This document shows, piece after piece, positions 8,119-16,666 of a stretch of DNA of 45,792 nucleotides. The DNA lies in NCBI GenBank assembly GCA_013415795.1, contig JAAEEL010000015.1:1-45792 (forward strand), in the 5' to 3' direction. Position numbers and translations under genes: made by a program. Source of the DNA: Methanocellales archaeon (GTDB lineage Archaea; Halobacteriota; UBA148). The stretch's first letter is position 1, and each line of letters starts with the position of its first letter. Under the pieces are notes generated by a model. It was not told where the DNA came from. It was given only the letters and a program-made list of their open reading frames with translations, and ran no database searches.

Positions 8119-8778
8119 AAGAAATCTTCGCATATGGTGGAAATTAGACTTTAAAGTTTGTTTGGCAAACAATCTCAGTGGAGTCCTCTTACCTTCGATA
8201 TGTGTGTCTCCTGCCCGTATGGCCTGAAGTATTTTATCAACGGAAGGCGCAGAATCAATCTTCGTTATGGCACATCCAACCATATCTGCTATATGTGCAT
8301 CGGATCCTGCCACCATTGGTAAGTTTCTACTCAAGGCCAGTTTTCTTGCCTTCCAATTAGAATAACCTATGATGAACCTTGAGTTATATATTTCAACTGC
8401 ATCTATGTCTTCTGGGATATATCCCAATTCATGGCGAAACGGATGAAACGGATGTGGCACTATTACGGTTCCACCCAGATCCTTTGCCATATTGATCGTA
8501 ATCTCCGGAGACATGCCCGTAGGGATATCATCAGTAATACCCAAAACGATGAGGTGACCTCTGGTTGTCGAGATTTCCTCCCCAGGAATCACAATCAAGT
8601 CAAGATCTAATTCCTTTGAAACTTGTACTCCTACGAGTCCGCCTTGAATGCTATCATGATCGGTGATCGCGATTCCGTCCAGTCCGATTTCTTTGGCTCG
8701 AATGAGAATCTTATCAACAGAGTCGTAACCGTCATGTGAACGACAAGAGTGTACATGTAGATCAAATTTGAGCACCAT
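8104..8778 (-). CDS. PHP-domain metal-dependent phosphoesterase
   Basis: A 224-residue PHP protein starting at the ATG 8776-8778. Motif I is FDLHVHS (His8, His10), followed by GIAITDHDS, VIPGEEISTTRGHLIVLG, VIVPHPFHPFRH and, near the end, AGSDAHIADMVG. These are the four PHP metal-binding motifs of the stand-alone family that includes nucleoside 3',5'-bisphosphate phosphatases and 5'-3' exonucleases; the true substrate is unknown. The TATA-like stretch CATATATTATATTT (read on this strand, 8815-8802) is about 28 nt before the ATG and overlaps the start of the divergent DHPS-like gene, so the two starts compete for the same DNA. The 3' end overlaps the ferredoxin gene by 15 nt. Confidence 0.87.
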   Translation of the reverse strand: MVLKFDLHVHSCRSHDGYDSVDKILIRAKEIGLDGIAITDHDSIQGGLVGVQVSKELDLDLIVIPGEEISTTRGHLIVLGITDDIPTGMSPEITINMAKDLGGTVIVPHPFHPFRHELGYIPEDIDAVEIYNSRFIIGYSNWKARKLALSRNLPMVAGSDAHIADMVGCAITKIDSAPSVDKILQAIRAGDTHIEGKRTPLRLFAKQTLKSNFHHMRRFLLEQP

Positions 8779-8816
8779 CAATAGTGTTTTGTCTTAAAGA
8801 AATATAATATATGCTC

Positions 8817-10244
8817 ATGAAGGTACTAGTGGTTACTGGACGCAAGGCATATTGGATTGTAAAAAAAGCAGTAGGCGATGATGCAGATGTTCTCCTGTTG
8901 GATGTTGATGTGGCATCTTTTGTTACGCCGGATCTATTGCGCCCAATATCTAGTCTCGATTATGATCTAATCCTTGTTCCTGGTTTATCTTCTGGAGATT
9001 TTTTGAGGCTAGAGAAAGATACGGGTATAAAAATAAGACTTGGACCTAAGCATGCATGCGACTTGGATGTAGTGTTATCTCATGCGGATATTATTGAATT
9101 CTCGCACTCGGTGCCCGCTTGCCAACTATTGTCTGCTAAAAAACATGAAGAGGCGATGAAAAAAGTCAATGAACTAGAGTTTGAAGCTGAGTATAGTTTT
9201 AAGCTAAGTAATCTAAAAATTGGCGGCAAGTCTAGAATGAAGGTAATGGGTGAGATCGTGGATGCGACTCGAATGCAAAGAGATGAGATACTGACAGTAG
9301 CTCGTGACTTTATCGCACAAGGTGCAGACATAATAGACATTGGCGCTGCAATGGATGCAACTTCTCTAGAGGTTATAAATGCAGTAGAGGCCGTATCATC
9401 CCTGGACATCCCGATCAGCATTGACACCGCCAATCCAGAAATAATCCTCGAAGCCATAGAAGATATCGATATGGTTCTCAGTCTGAACGGCGATAGTATA
9501 AAAGCAGTAGGCAGATCAATTGCAGATCGAGGTATATCAGCAGTTATCATACCTGATAGCGATCTAGGATCTCTGCAGAATAACATCAGGCTCGCACAAG
9601 AGATTGGAATTGATAAAATCATCGCAGACCCTGTCCTACGACCTATTGGAGAAGGATTGATTGATTCCCTAGTGTCGTATCATAGGTTCAGGCAAGCCAG
9701 CGATCTGCCATTGTTCTTTGGGGTGGGAAACGTTACCGAGCTGATAGATGCCGATTCAATTGGAATCAATGCAATCTTGGCCGGAATTGCGATGGAGCTG
9801 GGTGCCAGCATACTTTTCACCCCACAATATAGCGCTAAGACCAGAGGAAGTATTTATGAGTTGAAAACAGCAGCCCAGATGATGATACTCTCAAAAGAGA
9901 GGTGTACGCCGCCGAAAGATCTTGGATTGGATCTCTTAGTCATCAAAGAAAAGAGGCATAGAACAAGCGAAATTAAAATCAACAAATCGATAAAAGCAAA
10001 AGCCCATAAATCCCAACAAGACCCTAAGGGATCTTTCAGCATAGATATCAAAGATGGAAAGATTGTAGCCACGCAGGGAGATACATCCATCATAGGCACT
10101 AGCTCAAAAGCCGTTTTCGACACGATATCAGATCTTGGATTGGTATCTTTGATAGATCATGCTGCTTACCTTGGAAGAGAACTTATGAAAGCCGAACTCT
10201 CGCTAAGATTTAGGAGGAGTTATGCACAGGATGATAAATTTTAA
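8817..10244 (+). CDS. Dihydropteroate synthase-like pterin-binding protein
   Basis: The DHPS-type TIM barrel spans about 140-385 (MGEIVDATRMQRDE, ADIIDIGAAMDATS, PISIDTANPEII, DKIIADPVLRP, FFGVGNVTELIDAD). It is preceded by a 135-residue N-terminal region (VLVVTGRKAYWIVKK) like that of the DHPS-related proteins seen with tetrahydromethanopterin genes, and followed by a 90-residue tail. True DHPS is about 270 residues, so this is the long archaeal form. A role in H4MPT synthesis or methyl-pterin handling is inference from family context and from mtd and cdh genes in the same window. The ATG at 8817 is preferred to the in-frame ATG at 8811 because the protein then begins with the conserved beta strand. 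It ends four nt into the convergent lipoprotein gene. Confidence 0.8.
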   Translation: MKVLVVTGRKAYWIVKKAVGDDADVLLLDVDVASFVTPDLLRPISSLDYDLILVPGLSSGDFLRLEKDTGIKIRLGPKHACDLDVVLSHADIIEFSHSVPACQLLSAKKHEEAMKKVNELEFEAEYSFKLSNLKIGGKSRMKVMGEIVDATRMQRDEILTVARDFIAQGADIIDIGAAMDATSLEVINAVEAVSSLDIPISIDTANPEIILEAIEDIDMVLSLNGDSIKAVGRSIADRGISAVIIPDSDLGSLQNNIRLAQEIGIDKIIADPVLRPIGEGLIDSLVSYHRFRQASDLPLFFGVGNVTELIDADSIGINAILAGIAMELGASILFTPQYSAKTRGSIYELKTAAQMMILSKERCTPPKDLGLDLLVIKEKRHRTSEIKINKSIKAKAHKSQQDPKGSFSIDIKDGKIVATQGDTSIIGTSSKAVFDTISDLGLVSLIDHAAYLGRELMKAELSLRFRRSYAQDDKF

Positions 10245-10927
10245 GCCACATTCTGCATCAATATGATCAATTCGTCGAATTCTGAATCTCCGTCTATCTG
10301 GACTAAAGTTTTTGTTACTTGTTCCCCCCCAATTTCTGTGGTGTAGGTTATATCTTCATAGGGAACCAATCCCGCAGTGGCCACAATGGAACCGTCACTA
10401 CTCCATATAGCTAGGGCCCCTTTGACAGCAATTGATCCGCCCTCATACTCCAGAGTGCCATCGTAAACTAGTGCTTTAACAGTCTCTCCATGCAAATTTT
10501 GGAATGTAGTATCGCCGATTCTATGAAAGTTGGACACACCCGTTCCTTGGACAGTGCTCATCAGCTGAGTCTCCATCAGACCAAAAGCCCTATCGATTAA
10601 TTTTTTTGCCAAAAAGTCTAGACTAACCGGTAATGCTAATCTTACTGTCATCAGAGTAGAGGTGATATCTGATATTTGCGTCTCTTGATTGATTCTGCTC
10701 TCTAGTTCTGCATCTTTATAGGATAGTTTAGCTAAATTTATCGTTAGTTTGACTGACCACTCCATTTCAAGGGAATCTTTTTGCACATCACCCGCCTGGG
10801 TCCAACCCAGTTCACTTAGGGTTTTAGGGTCCACTCTTGCTGCAACTGCCTCCTTTGGCTCAAGGCATCCGACCACGTTAGTCATGATGATAATAAATGC
10901 TACTAAAATGGCAAACTGTTTTTTCAT
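10241..10927 (-). CDS. Predicted archaeal lipoprotein, family unknown
   Basis: A 228-residue protein with a signal peptide and lipobox: two lysines, a hydrophobic core (about 5-18) and NVVGC, which would leave Cys21 as the lipid-linked N-terminus on the outer face of the membrane. The mature part has a GW motif near 46 and alternating hydrophilic and beta-like segments (VKALVYDGTLEYEGGSIAVKG) and no metal or catalytic motif. It distantly recalls the DUF6517 lipoproteins of haloarchaea, but I am not sure. A TATA-like element (ACTTTAATACTT on this strand, about 10948-10960) is some 28 nt before the ATG. It is divergent from the M24 peptidase and overlaps the DHPS-like gene end by 4 nt. Confidence 0.7.
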   Translation of the reverse strand: MKKQFAILVAFIIIMTNVVGCLEPKEAVAARVDPKTLSELGWTQAGDVQKDSLEMEWSVKLTINLAKLSYKDAELESRINQETQISDITSTLMTVRLALPVSLDFLAKKLIDRAFGLMETQLMSTVQGTGVSNFHRIGDTTFQNLHGETVKALVYDGTLEYEGGSIAVKGALAIWSSDGSIVATAGLVPYEDITYTTEIGGEQVTKTLVQIDGDSEFDELIILMQNVA

Positions 10928-10987
10928 GTCAACTCATGAATTGGTATAGGGAAGTATTAAAGTTATGGCAAGACCTATGCAAATGAC

Positions 10988-12094
10988 ATGGAAGGGCTAG
11001 AGAATCGACTTAAGAGGGCGGGTGTAGATGGACTCATGCTCGTAAGCGACAGTATCCATGATGCAAATATGTTCTATCTAACAAATTTTTTGATGCCTGA
11101 CCCTTTTATTTATATTAGAAAAGATAATTCCGAGTTCATCATAGTCTCGCGGATGGAATTTAGAAGGGCTAAAAAGGAGTCAAAGATTAGGGACGTGAGA
11201 TCTACCGATGAATATGGCATGCTAGATTTATTGAAAAAACATAAGGATGTTCAAAAAGCTCGCTTAGAATTGCTGAAAGATGTGCTCAATAAAGAGGGTA
11301 TTAAACGTATAGCAGTACCAATGAACTTCTCCTTTTTTATCGCAAGTGAGTTGAATGACTTCGAGATATTGCCGGTCAGATTACTGGAGGATCTAAGAGA
11401 AGTTAAAACTAAAGCCGAGATCAAAAGCATCAAAAGTGCACAGCAAGCTTGTGAAAGCGCCATGCAAGTTGCCATAGATGCGATTCGAAAAGCCGATATC
11501 AATAAAGATGTTTTGAATCTAACGTCAGAAGACGTAAAAGTTATCATAGAGCATGATTTGATAAATAAAGGGTGCAGGGCTGATGATATTATCGTAGCCT
11601 CTGGAAAACAATCATCTGATCCTCATTGTTCCGGATCGGGAGCGCTGGAAATAAACACATCAATCGTCATAGATATATTTCCATATCTCAAAAAAGAGCG
11701 GTACCATGCTGACATGACGCGCACCGTCCTCAGAGGTTCTCCGACTAAAGAAACAGAGGAGATGTACCAAACAGTTCTAGATGCACAAAATATAGCGATC
11801 AGCAATATCAGAGCTGGCGTGACTGGAAAAGAGATTCACGTTGCAGTATGTGATCTTTTTCAGGAAAGGGGTTACGATTTCATTCACTCTACTGGTCATG
11901 GCGTGGGTCTAGATGTTCATGAGGGGCCATCCCTGGCGGAAAATGGAGATAAGTTAAAAGCTGGCAACGTCATAACGGTTGAACCTGGGTTATATGACCC
12001 CGAAATCGCAGGTGTTAGGTTAGAGGACTTAGTACTTGTGACTGCCAAAGGATGCAAGAATCTCACGCGATTCCAAAAGCAACTGGTGATATAA
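10988..12094 (+). CDS. pepQ: Xaa-Pro aminopeptidase/dipeptidase (M24B)
   Basis: A 368-residue creatinase-fold enzyme that removes N-terminal residues or splits dipeptides before proline. The N-terminal domain (about 1-135) is of the usual creatinase_N kind. The C-terminal pita-bread domain carries all five metal ligands: Asp229 (VIDIFPY), Asp242 (ADMTRT), His304 (STGHGVGLDVHEGP), Glu332 (TVEPGLY) and Glu346 (RLEDLVL). It is complete. The ATG lies 60 nt from the divergent lipoprotein gene, with a TATA-like TATTAAAG near 10951. Its stop shares a base with the methionine aminopeptidase start (TAATG), so the two M24 paralogues are co-translated. Preference for dipeptides or longer peptides is not decidable. 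Confidence 0.88.
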   Translation: MEGLENRLKRAGVDGLMLVSDSIHDANMFYLTNFLMPDPFIYIRKDNSEFIIVSRMEFRRAKKESKIRDVRSTDEYGMLDLLKKHKDVQKARLELLKDVLNKEGIKRIAVPMNFSFFIASELNDFEILPVRLLEDLREVKTKAEIKSIKSAQQACESAMQVAIDAIRKADINKDVLNLTSEDVKVIIEHDLINKGCRADDIIVASGKQSSDPHCSGSGALEINTSIVIDIFPYLKKERYHADMTRTVLRGSPTKETEEMYQTVLDAQNIAISNIRAGVTGKEIHVAVCDLFQERGYDFIHSTGHGVGLDVHEGPSLAENGDKLKAGNVITVEPGLYDPEIAGVRLEDLVLVTAKGCKNLTRFQKQLVI

Positions 12095-12966
12095 TGAAAG
12101 AAGAAGTTTTCAAGAAATATGAACAAGCTGGACAGATTCTGGTTGATGTTATGGGAAGCGTAAAGGACAAAGTCAAGATCGGAGCATCTTTATTAGAAGT
12201 AGCTGATTTTGTGGAAAATCTAATCAGGGAGAAAGGTGCACAGCCAGCATTCCCGTGCAACATATCTAGAAATGATGAGGCAGCCCATGCAACACCTTCA
12301 GCAAGTGATATATCCGTCTTTGGAAGAGACATGGTCAAGCTCGATATCGGAGTGCAGGTCGATGGTTATATCGCTGATTCTGCCATAACCGTGGATTTGA
12401 GTGACAATGCAAATTTAGTGGAATCTTCCAGAGCTGCTTTGAGATCCGCAATAGATATCGTCCGTGCTGGTATAAAAATTACAGAAATTGGTGATGCAAT
12501 CGAAAGTACCATAGAAAGTTTTGGGTACAGACCAGTTGCTAATCTCACAGGGCATGGCTTAGCGAGATGGGATCATCATGCATCTCCATCCATACCAAAC
12601 AGATCAGTTTTGTATGGAGGAACCCTCAAAGAAGGTGATGTAATAGCTATCGAACCTTTTGCCACCAATGGCGCTGGGCACGTCTCAGAGGGTGGGAGTG
12701 CGGAGATCTATCGGTTAGAAACGCTGAAGCCTGTTCGCCTTCCGGCAGCTAGAAAATTGTTGAAAGCGATAGAAGAGTACAAAATGCTTCCTTTTGCAAA
12801 GAGATGGCTACCACAAACCCGCCTAGATTTTATATTGAATCAATTTGAGAGATCAGGAATCGTGTATTCATACCCAGTGCTCAAAGACGATGCAGGAGGA
12901 TTGGTCTCACAAGCCGAACACACAGTTATCGTAGAAAAAGGCGGATGCCTAGTAATCACCGAGTAA
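12094..12966 (+). CDS. map: Methionine aminopeptidase, type II archaeal
   Basis: A 290-residue M24A enzyme that removes the initiator methionine from new proteins. Ligands and catalytic residues are His65 (DEAAHATPS), Asp84 (KLDIGVQ), Asp95 (IADSAIT), His154 (LTGHGLARWDHH), Glu187 (AIEPFAT) and Glu274 (QAEHTVI). The stretch of about 60 residues between His154 and the last Glu is the helical insertion that defines type II. The ATG at 12094 overlaps the preceding stop by one base; an upstream ATG at 12052 inside the previous gene is rejected because family alignment begins at KKYEQAGQ. It is followed by a gap of 353 bases. Confidence 0.95.
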   Translation: MKEEVFKKYEQAGQILVDVMGSVKDKVKIGASLLEVADFVENLIREKGAQPAFPCNISRNDEAAHATPSASDISVFGRDMVKLDIGVQVDGYIADSAITVDLSDNANLVESSRAALRSAIDIVRAGIKITEIGDAIESTIESFGYRPVANLTGHGLARWDHHASPSIPNRSVLYGGTLKEGDVIAIEPFATNGAGHVSEGGSAEIYRLETLKPVRLPAARKLLKAIEEYKMLPFAKRWLPQTRLDFILNQFERSGIVYSYPVLKDDAGGLVSQAEHTVIVEKGGCLVITE

Positions 12967-13319
12967 CATCTTTAGAACAGACTTCATAAACAAATCAAAG
13001 TAGAGATAGAAAAAGTATTGTATCAGAAAATATATTAGTAGAGTAAATAGAAAAATAGGAAATAATTTTGGTTTTGGTATTAAGTACTTTGATGACAAAG
13101 GTCTCCTGCTGTTTTTCGAGGGATTTAAGCCCGTTCAAGCTAACTCTTAGCTCAATCAAACTTTTGAAGAATCGATGGATTACCGGCCTTTGCAAATCTG
13201 AGAATAAATGAGAAGCAATGAGCTTACATCTTAATTTTTCTTTTTCTTAAAACATAAGATATTATTATATGCGATGAGCAAACACATATGACATTACTTT
13301 TGTCGGAGGAAGTAAAAGT
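12967..13319. promoter_or_regulatory. Gene-free gap with the aIF2gamma promoter and ribosome binding site
   Basis: No reading frame is convincing. The right end holds a TATA-like ATATTATTATATG (about 13259-13271) and, just before the TTG start at 13320, the strong ribosome binding site GGAGGA (13305-13310) at a 9-nt spacing, which decides that start. The predicted leader is about 30 nt. T-rich DNA near 13232-13248 may end an upstream transcript. The middle (12980-13200) shows nothing recognisable. Confidence 0.5.
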
Positions 13320-14543
13320 TTGAAACAACCCAGCGTTAACATAGGCATTGTAGGACATGTGGACCATGGAAAAACAACGCTAGTGAGCGCTTTATCTGGT
13401 GTTTGGACGGATCGGCATAGTGAGGAGCTCAAAAGAGGCATATCGATACGTCTAGGCTATGCAGACATAACCTTTAGAAAATGCCCCAATTGTAAAGAGC
13501 CCAAATGCTATTCCATAGAAAAAAACTGCCCATATTGTGGTTCTGAGACAAATGAGATGAGAACGGTATCATTCGTTGATTCTCCTGGCCATGAAACATT
13601 GATGGCAACCATGCTAAGTGGTGCTGCTCTCATGGACGGTGCCGTTCTTGTCATTGCAGCTAGTGAGCCCTGTCCACAGCCACAGACCAAAGAGCATCTG
13701 ATGGCATTGGACATAATAGGAGTGGAAAATGTTGTAATCGCTCAAAACAAGATCGACCTGATATCGAGAGAGGATGTTCTTAAGCATTATCATCAAATAA
13801 AAGATTTTGTTAAGGGTACGGTGGCCGAAAATGCACCAATAGTACCCATCTCAGCCCAACATAATGCGAATATCGATGTTCTGATTGGATTGATTGAAGA
13901 AAAAATTCCGACACCAGTTCACGATCTAGACAAACCAGCCCATATGTTTATAGCTAGGTCATTTGATGTCAACAAACCAGGTGTTCCGATAGATAAAATC
14001 ACTGGAGGGGTCATAGGTGGAGTATTGAGCCAGGGCTTGTTAAGAGTTGGAGATCAACTAGAGATCAGGCCCGGAAGAAAGGTGGATTTTGAGGGCAAGA
14101 TAAACTGGGTTCCAATTACCACCCAGATAACGGGAATAATGGCAGGAGGACAAAGTGTCAAAGAAGCTGTACCAGGCGGATTATTGGGGGTGGGTACGAA
14201 ATTGGACCCTTCTATGACTAAAAGCGATGCGCTTGTAGGGCAAGCAGCTGGTCACTTGAGTTCACTTCCACCGGTTTGGGATGAGTTCACGATGGACATA
14301 CAATTACTTGATAGAGTTGTAGGTTCGACAGAAGAATCTGATGTAGAGCCCATACGAACAAGTGAACTACTGATGCTCAGTGCAGGAACCGCAACCACAA
14401 TAGGAGTTGTATCATCTGCTAGAAATAACGAAGCAGAGGTCAAGCTAAAGCGGCCTGTTTGTGTTAGGCCTGCATCAAGAGTTGCAATCAGCAGACGTAT
14501 TGGGGCCAGATGGCGTTTGATTGGTGTCGGAGTGCTCCTATGA
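13320..14543 (+). CDS. eif2g: Translation initiation factor aIF2, gamma subunit
   Basis: A 407-residue GTPase that, with the alpha and beta subunits, carries Met-tRNAi to the small ribosomal subunit. G1 is GHVDHGKTT (12-20), G3 is DSPGH (87-91) and G4 is NKID (about 142-145). A zinc knuckle typical of IF2-gamma lies between G2 and G3 (Cys55, Cys58, Cys70, Cys73). Two beta-barrel domains follow (about 205-407). The length is standard. It starts with TTG behind a strong ribosome binding site and heads the operon running through to Kae1. Its TGA overlaps the ATG of the PIN gene by four bases. Confidence 0.97.
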   Translation: MKQPSVNIGIVGHVDHGKTTLVSALSGVWTDRHSEELKRGISIRLGYADITFRKCPNCKEPKCYSIEKNCPYCGSETNEMRTVSFVDSPGHETLMATMLSGAALMDGAVLVIAASEPCPQPQTKEHLMALDIIGVENVVIAQNKIDLISREDVLKHYHQIKDFVKGTVAENAPIVPISAQHNANIDVLIGLIEEKIPTPVHDLDKPAHMFIARSFDVNKPGVPIDKITGGVIGGVLSQGLLRVGDQLEIRPGRKVDFEGKINWVPITTQITGIMAGGQSVKEAVPGGLLGVGTKLDPSMTKSDALVGQAAGHLSSLPPVWDEFTMDIQLLDRVVGSTEESDVEPIRTSELLMLSAGTATTIGVVSSARNNEAEVKLKRPVCVRPASRVAISRRIGARWRLIGVGVLL

Positions 14544-14899
14544 GAGTAATTCTAGACACAAACGCATTGATGATTCCCGGGAAATTTGGCGTTGATATCT
14601 TTGCAGAATTAGAAAAACTGGAGTATGATCGATTCATTGTTCCAAGTCGAGTAGTCAGTGAACTGAAGATTCTATACAAAAAAGGTGGCAACAAAGCCGA
14701 AGCATCTCTAGCGTTATCGCTCTTGGATCGATGTGAAGTAGTCGATGCAAAGGCATCCGCAGACGATGCGATCGTCCAAATAGCTGAGGATATGAATGCT
14801 ACCGTCTTTACTGTGGATGCAGAATTGAGAAAGCGATTAAAAGATAAGGGTATAAATACAATATGCCTACGCCAGAAAAAGAGGTTAGAATATGTATAG
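14540..14899 (+). CDS. PIN-domain ribonuclease, Fcf1/Utp24-like
   Basis: A 119-residue PIN domain. Acidic residues appear in order: VILDTNALM (Asp near 5), SRVVSELKIL (Glu near 37), SADDAIVQIA (Asp near 75) and FTVDAELRKRL (Asp near 93). This matches the archaeal family related to Fcf1, a nuclease of 18S rRNA maturation; rRNA processing here is inferred. The ATG at 14540 overlaps the aIF2gamma stop (ATGA), which rules out the longer frame from 14510. It overlaps rpoE by eight bases. Its fixed place in a translation and transcription operon argues against a VapC toxin, and no antitoxin is present. Confidence 0.87.
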   Translation: MRVILDTNALMIPGKFGVDIFAELEKLEYDRFIVPSRVVSELKILYKKGGNKAEASLALSLLDRCEVVDAKASADDAIVQIAEDMNATVFTVDAELRKRLKDKGINTICLRQKKRLEYV

Positions 14900-15449
14900 G
14901 AAAATGAGGCTTATCGACACGGTACGTATACCGCCAGATAAATTGGGCGGTAAAACCGAGAAGGTTGTGAAATCAGCATTAGAGGAGAAGTTAGAGGGTA
15001 GAACTGACAAAAAGCTTGGGTCAATCGTGGCCATAACCAATGTCGTTGAGATAGGAGAAGGCCACATTCTTGTGGGTGATGGAGCAGTATATTACTATGC
15101 AACCTTTGATGCAATAGTCTATAAGCCAGAGATTCAAGAAATCATTGAAGGAGATATCGCGGAGATCGTTGAATTTGGGGCATTCGTTAGCATGGGACCT
15201 GTTGACGGATTACTCCATGTTAGTCAGATTGATGATGATTATATCTCGTATGATGAAAAAAATGCGCGTTTAGTCGGCAAGAAAAGTAATAGAGCACTAG
15301 CTGAGGGGGATAGCCTTCGTGCAAGAGTTGTTGCAATTAGCTTAAATGAGAGAGAGCCAAAAGAAAGTAAGATAGGTTTGACAATGCGCCAAACAGCATT
15401 AGGTAAGTTAGAGTGGTTGGAAGAGGCACGCGAGAAGTTGGAAGAATGA
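14892..15449 (+). CDS. rpoE: RNA polymerase subunit RpoE1 (Rpo7)
   Basis: A 185-residue homologue of Rpb7. The N-terminal RNP-like domain (about 1-80) includes IVAITNVVEIGEGHILVGDGAVYY. The S1/OB domain (about 82-165) includes GDIAEIVEFGAFVSMGPVDGLLHVSQI. With Rpo4 it forms the stalk of archaeal RNA polymerase, binding nascent RNA and helping open-complex formation. It overlaps the PIN gene by eight bases upstream and spt4 by four downstream (ATGA), so it is translationally coupled. The last about 20 residues are a charged helix. Confidence 0.96.
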   Translation: MYRKMRLIDTVRIPPDKLGGKTEKVVKSALEEKLEGRTDKKLGSIVAITNVVEIGEGHILVGDGAVYYYATFDAIVYKPEIQEIIEGDIAEIVEFGAFVSMGPVDGLLHVSQIDDDYISYDEKNARLVGKKSNRALAEGDSLRARVVAISLNEREPKESKIGLTMRQTALGKLEWLEEAREKLEE

Positions 15450-15628
15450 CTGAGAAAGCATGTAGAGAGTGTCATAGGATTGTAAAGGGACCAGTATGTA
15501 GCTGTGGTTCTACCTCGACTAGCACAGACTGGATAGGATATGTCATTATAATCAATCCAGAAGGATCTGAAGCCGCAAAAAGGATGAACGTCAATCGGTC
15601 TGGAAGATATGCGCTGAAGGTGCGATGA
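15446..15628 (+). CDS. spt4: Transcription elongation factor Spt4 (RpoE2)
   Basis: A 60-residue zinc protein with CRECH (Cys6, Cys9) and CSC (Cys18, Cys20) ligands, followed by the Spt4 core (TDWIGYVIIINPEGSEAAKRM). It binds Spt5 to form the processivity clamp of archaeal RNA polymerase. The ATG at 15446 overlaps the rpoE stop as ATGA, so an in-frame start further upstream at 15413 is rejected. It is followed after one base by the TTG start of the dephospho-CoA kinase gene. Confidence 0.93.
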   Translation: MTEKACRECHRIVKGPVCSCGSTSTSTDWIGYVIIINPEGSEAAKRMNVNRSGRYALKVR

Positions 15629-15629
15629 A

Positions 15630-16202
15630 TTGGCATTACATTTACCCCAAGAACTGAGAGAACAGTTTAAAAAACCTTTTGGAAACCTTTATAGGGGTGA
15701 AGGACATGCGCCCATTGAGAGTTTAAAGCAAGACATTCACAATATGTCCAAAGTCATCTCTGTCGGCGATGTCGTTACATTTTATCTGATAAAATCTGGA
15801 AAGATTCCGGACGTATGTGTTGTTGACGAAAAAATCATGAGAAAGATGGCTCCTAAAGAGTTGATCCTAGGCACGAAGATGCAAGAATTTATGCAAATGT
15901 CTGTAGATAATCCTGCGGGCCAGATAACAAAAGAACTTGTCTTGGCATTACACGAAGCAATGGAGTACAACAGACCGACAAGAATATTTGTTTGCGGAGA
16001 AGAAGACTTAGCAGCTTTGCCAGCAGTCGTCATAGCACCCTTACATTCGGCCATAATCTATGGTCAACCTGGAGAAGGGGTGGTATTAGTGACCGTTGAT
16101 GAGGAAAAGAAATATGAAGCAGTATCTCTACTTCGACAAATGAGGGGGGACTCGATATACTCCTTGCTCGATGAGATGATGAAGGCAACCCAAGGGAGGT
16201 AA
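15630..16202 (+). CDS. GTP-dependent dephospho-CoA kinase (DUF359)
   Basis: A 190-residue member of the DUF359 family, shown in a thermophilic archaeon to phosphorylate dephospho-CoA with GTP as the last step of CoA synthesis. Recognisable segments are LREQFKKPFGNLYRG, SVGDVVTFYLIKSGKIPDVCVVDEK, NPAGQITKEL, FVCGEEDLAALP and YGQPGEGVVLV. The TTG at 15630 is the only start compatible with the frame and lies one base after the spt4 stop. CoA supply fits the acetyl-CoA synthase operon downstream, but the position is a general euryarchaeal operon position. Confidence 0.9.
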   Translation: MALHLPQELREQFKKPFGNLYRGEGHAPIESLKQDIHNMSKVISVGDVVTFYLIKSGKIPDVCVVDEKIMRKMAPKELILGTKMQEFMQMSVDNPAGQITKELVLALHEAMEYNRPTRIFVCGEEDLAALPAVVIAPLHSAIIYGQPGEGVVLVTVDEEKKYEAVSLLRQMRGDSIYSLLDEMMKATQGR

Positions 16203-16204
16203 TT

Positions 16205-16666
16205 ATGAATATTGAAGTCATAGAAAAAAAAGTAAACCCATTGCTTAAGAGGCTGGAAATAATGTTCAAGGTGGATCATGAAGGTGCCACCCCATCTAGA
16301 GAAGAAGTTAGGAAAAATTTGGCTGCGATGCTCAATGAAAAAAAAGAACTGGTCATCATCGAGCGAATGCGCTCGGAGTATGGCAAAAGAGAGACGCACG
16401 TGTACGCAAAAATTTACAAGTCTGAGAAACTTCTCAAAGAGATTGAAAGAGCGCATATAATCCAACGAAACGTACTTGCTGAAGGTGAAGAAAAAGTAGA
16501 AAAGGTTGAGACTAAGAAGGAACCTGAACAGAAACCTGAAGAAAAGAAGGCAAAAGAAAAAGTAGAAAAGGTTGAGACTAAGAAGGAACCTGAACAGAAA
16601 CCTGAAGAAAAGAAGGCAAAAGAAAAAGTCGGAGCGAAATCCAAGATCAATTCGAAGGGAGAATGA
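16205..16666 (+). CDS. rps24e: Ribosomal protein S24e with repetitive charged tail
   Basis: A 153-residue protein. Residues 1-95 are the S24e core (PLLKRLEIMFKVDHEGATPS, SEYGKRETHVYAKIY), a component of the small ribosomal subunit. The archaeal family is near 100 residues, so the last about 55 form an extra Lys/Glu/Pro-rich tail. This contains a 22-residue unit (KVEKVETKKEPEQKPEEKKAKE) duplicated perfectly at the DNA level, followed by a short basic end. GGGAGG (16195-16200) precedes the ATG. The stop overlaps the S27ae start as ATGA. The tail is probably disordered and surface-exposed; its role is unknown. Confidence 0.93.
   Translation: MNIEVIEKKVNPLLKRLEIMFKVDHEGATPSREEVRKNLAAMLNEKKELVIIERMRSEYGKRETHVYAKIYKSEKLLKEIERAHIIQRNVLAEGEEKVEKVETKKEPEQKPEEKKAKEKVEKVETKKEPEQKPEEKKAKEKVGAKSKINSKGE
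16490..16629 (+). repeat. Perfect 66-bp tandem duplication inside the S24e gene
   Basis: A 66-base unit (16490-16555) is repeated with no mismatch at 16556-16621, and the first eight bases of a third copy follow (16622-16629). The unit is 22 codons, so the frame is kept. The absence of even synonymous differences points to a recent duplication or ongoing gene conversion. Confidence 0.9.

Noticed and set aside
14540..14899. VapC-type toxin
   Set aside because: The PIN gene overlaps aIF2gamma and rpoE in a housekeeping operon and has no antitoxin partner.
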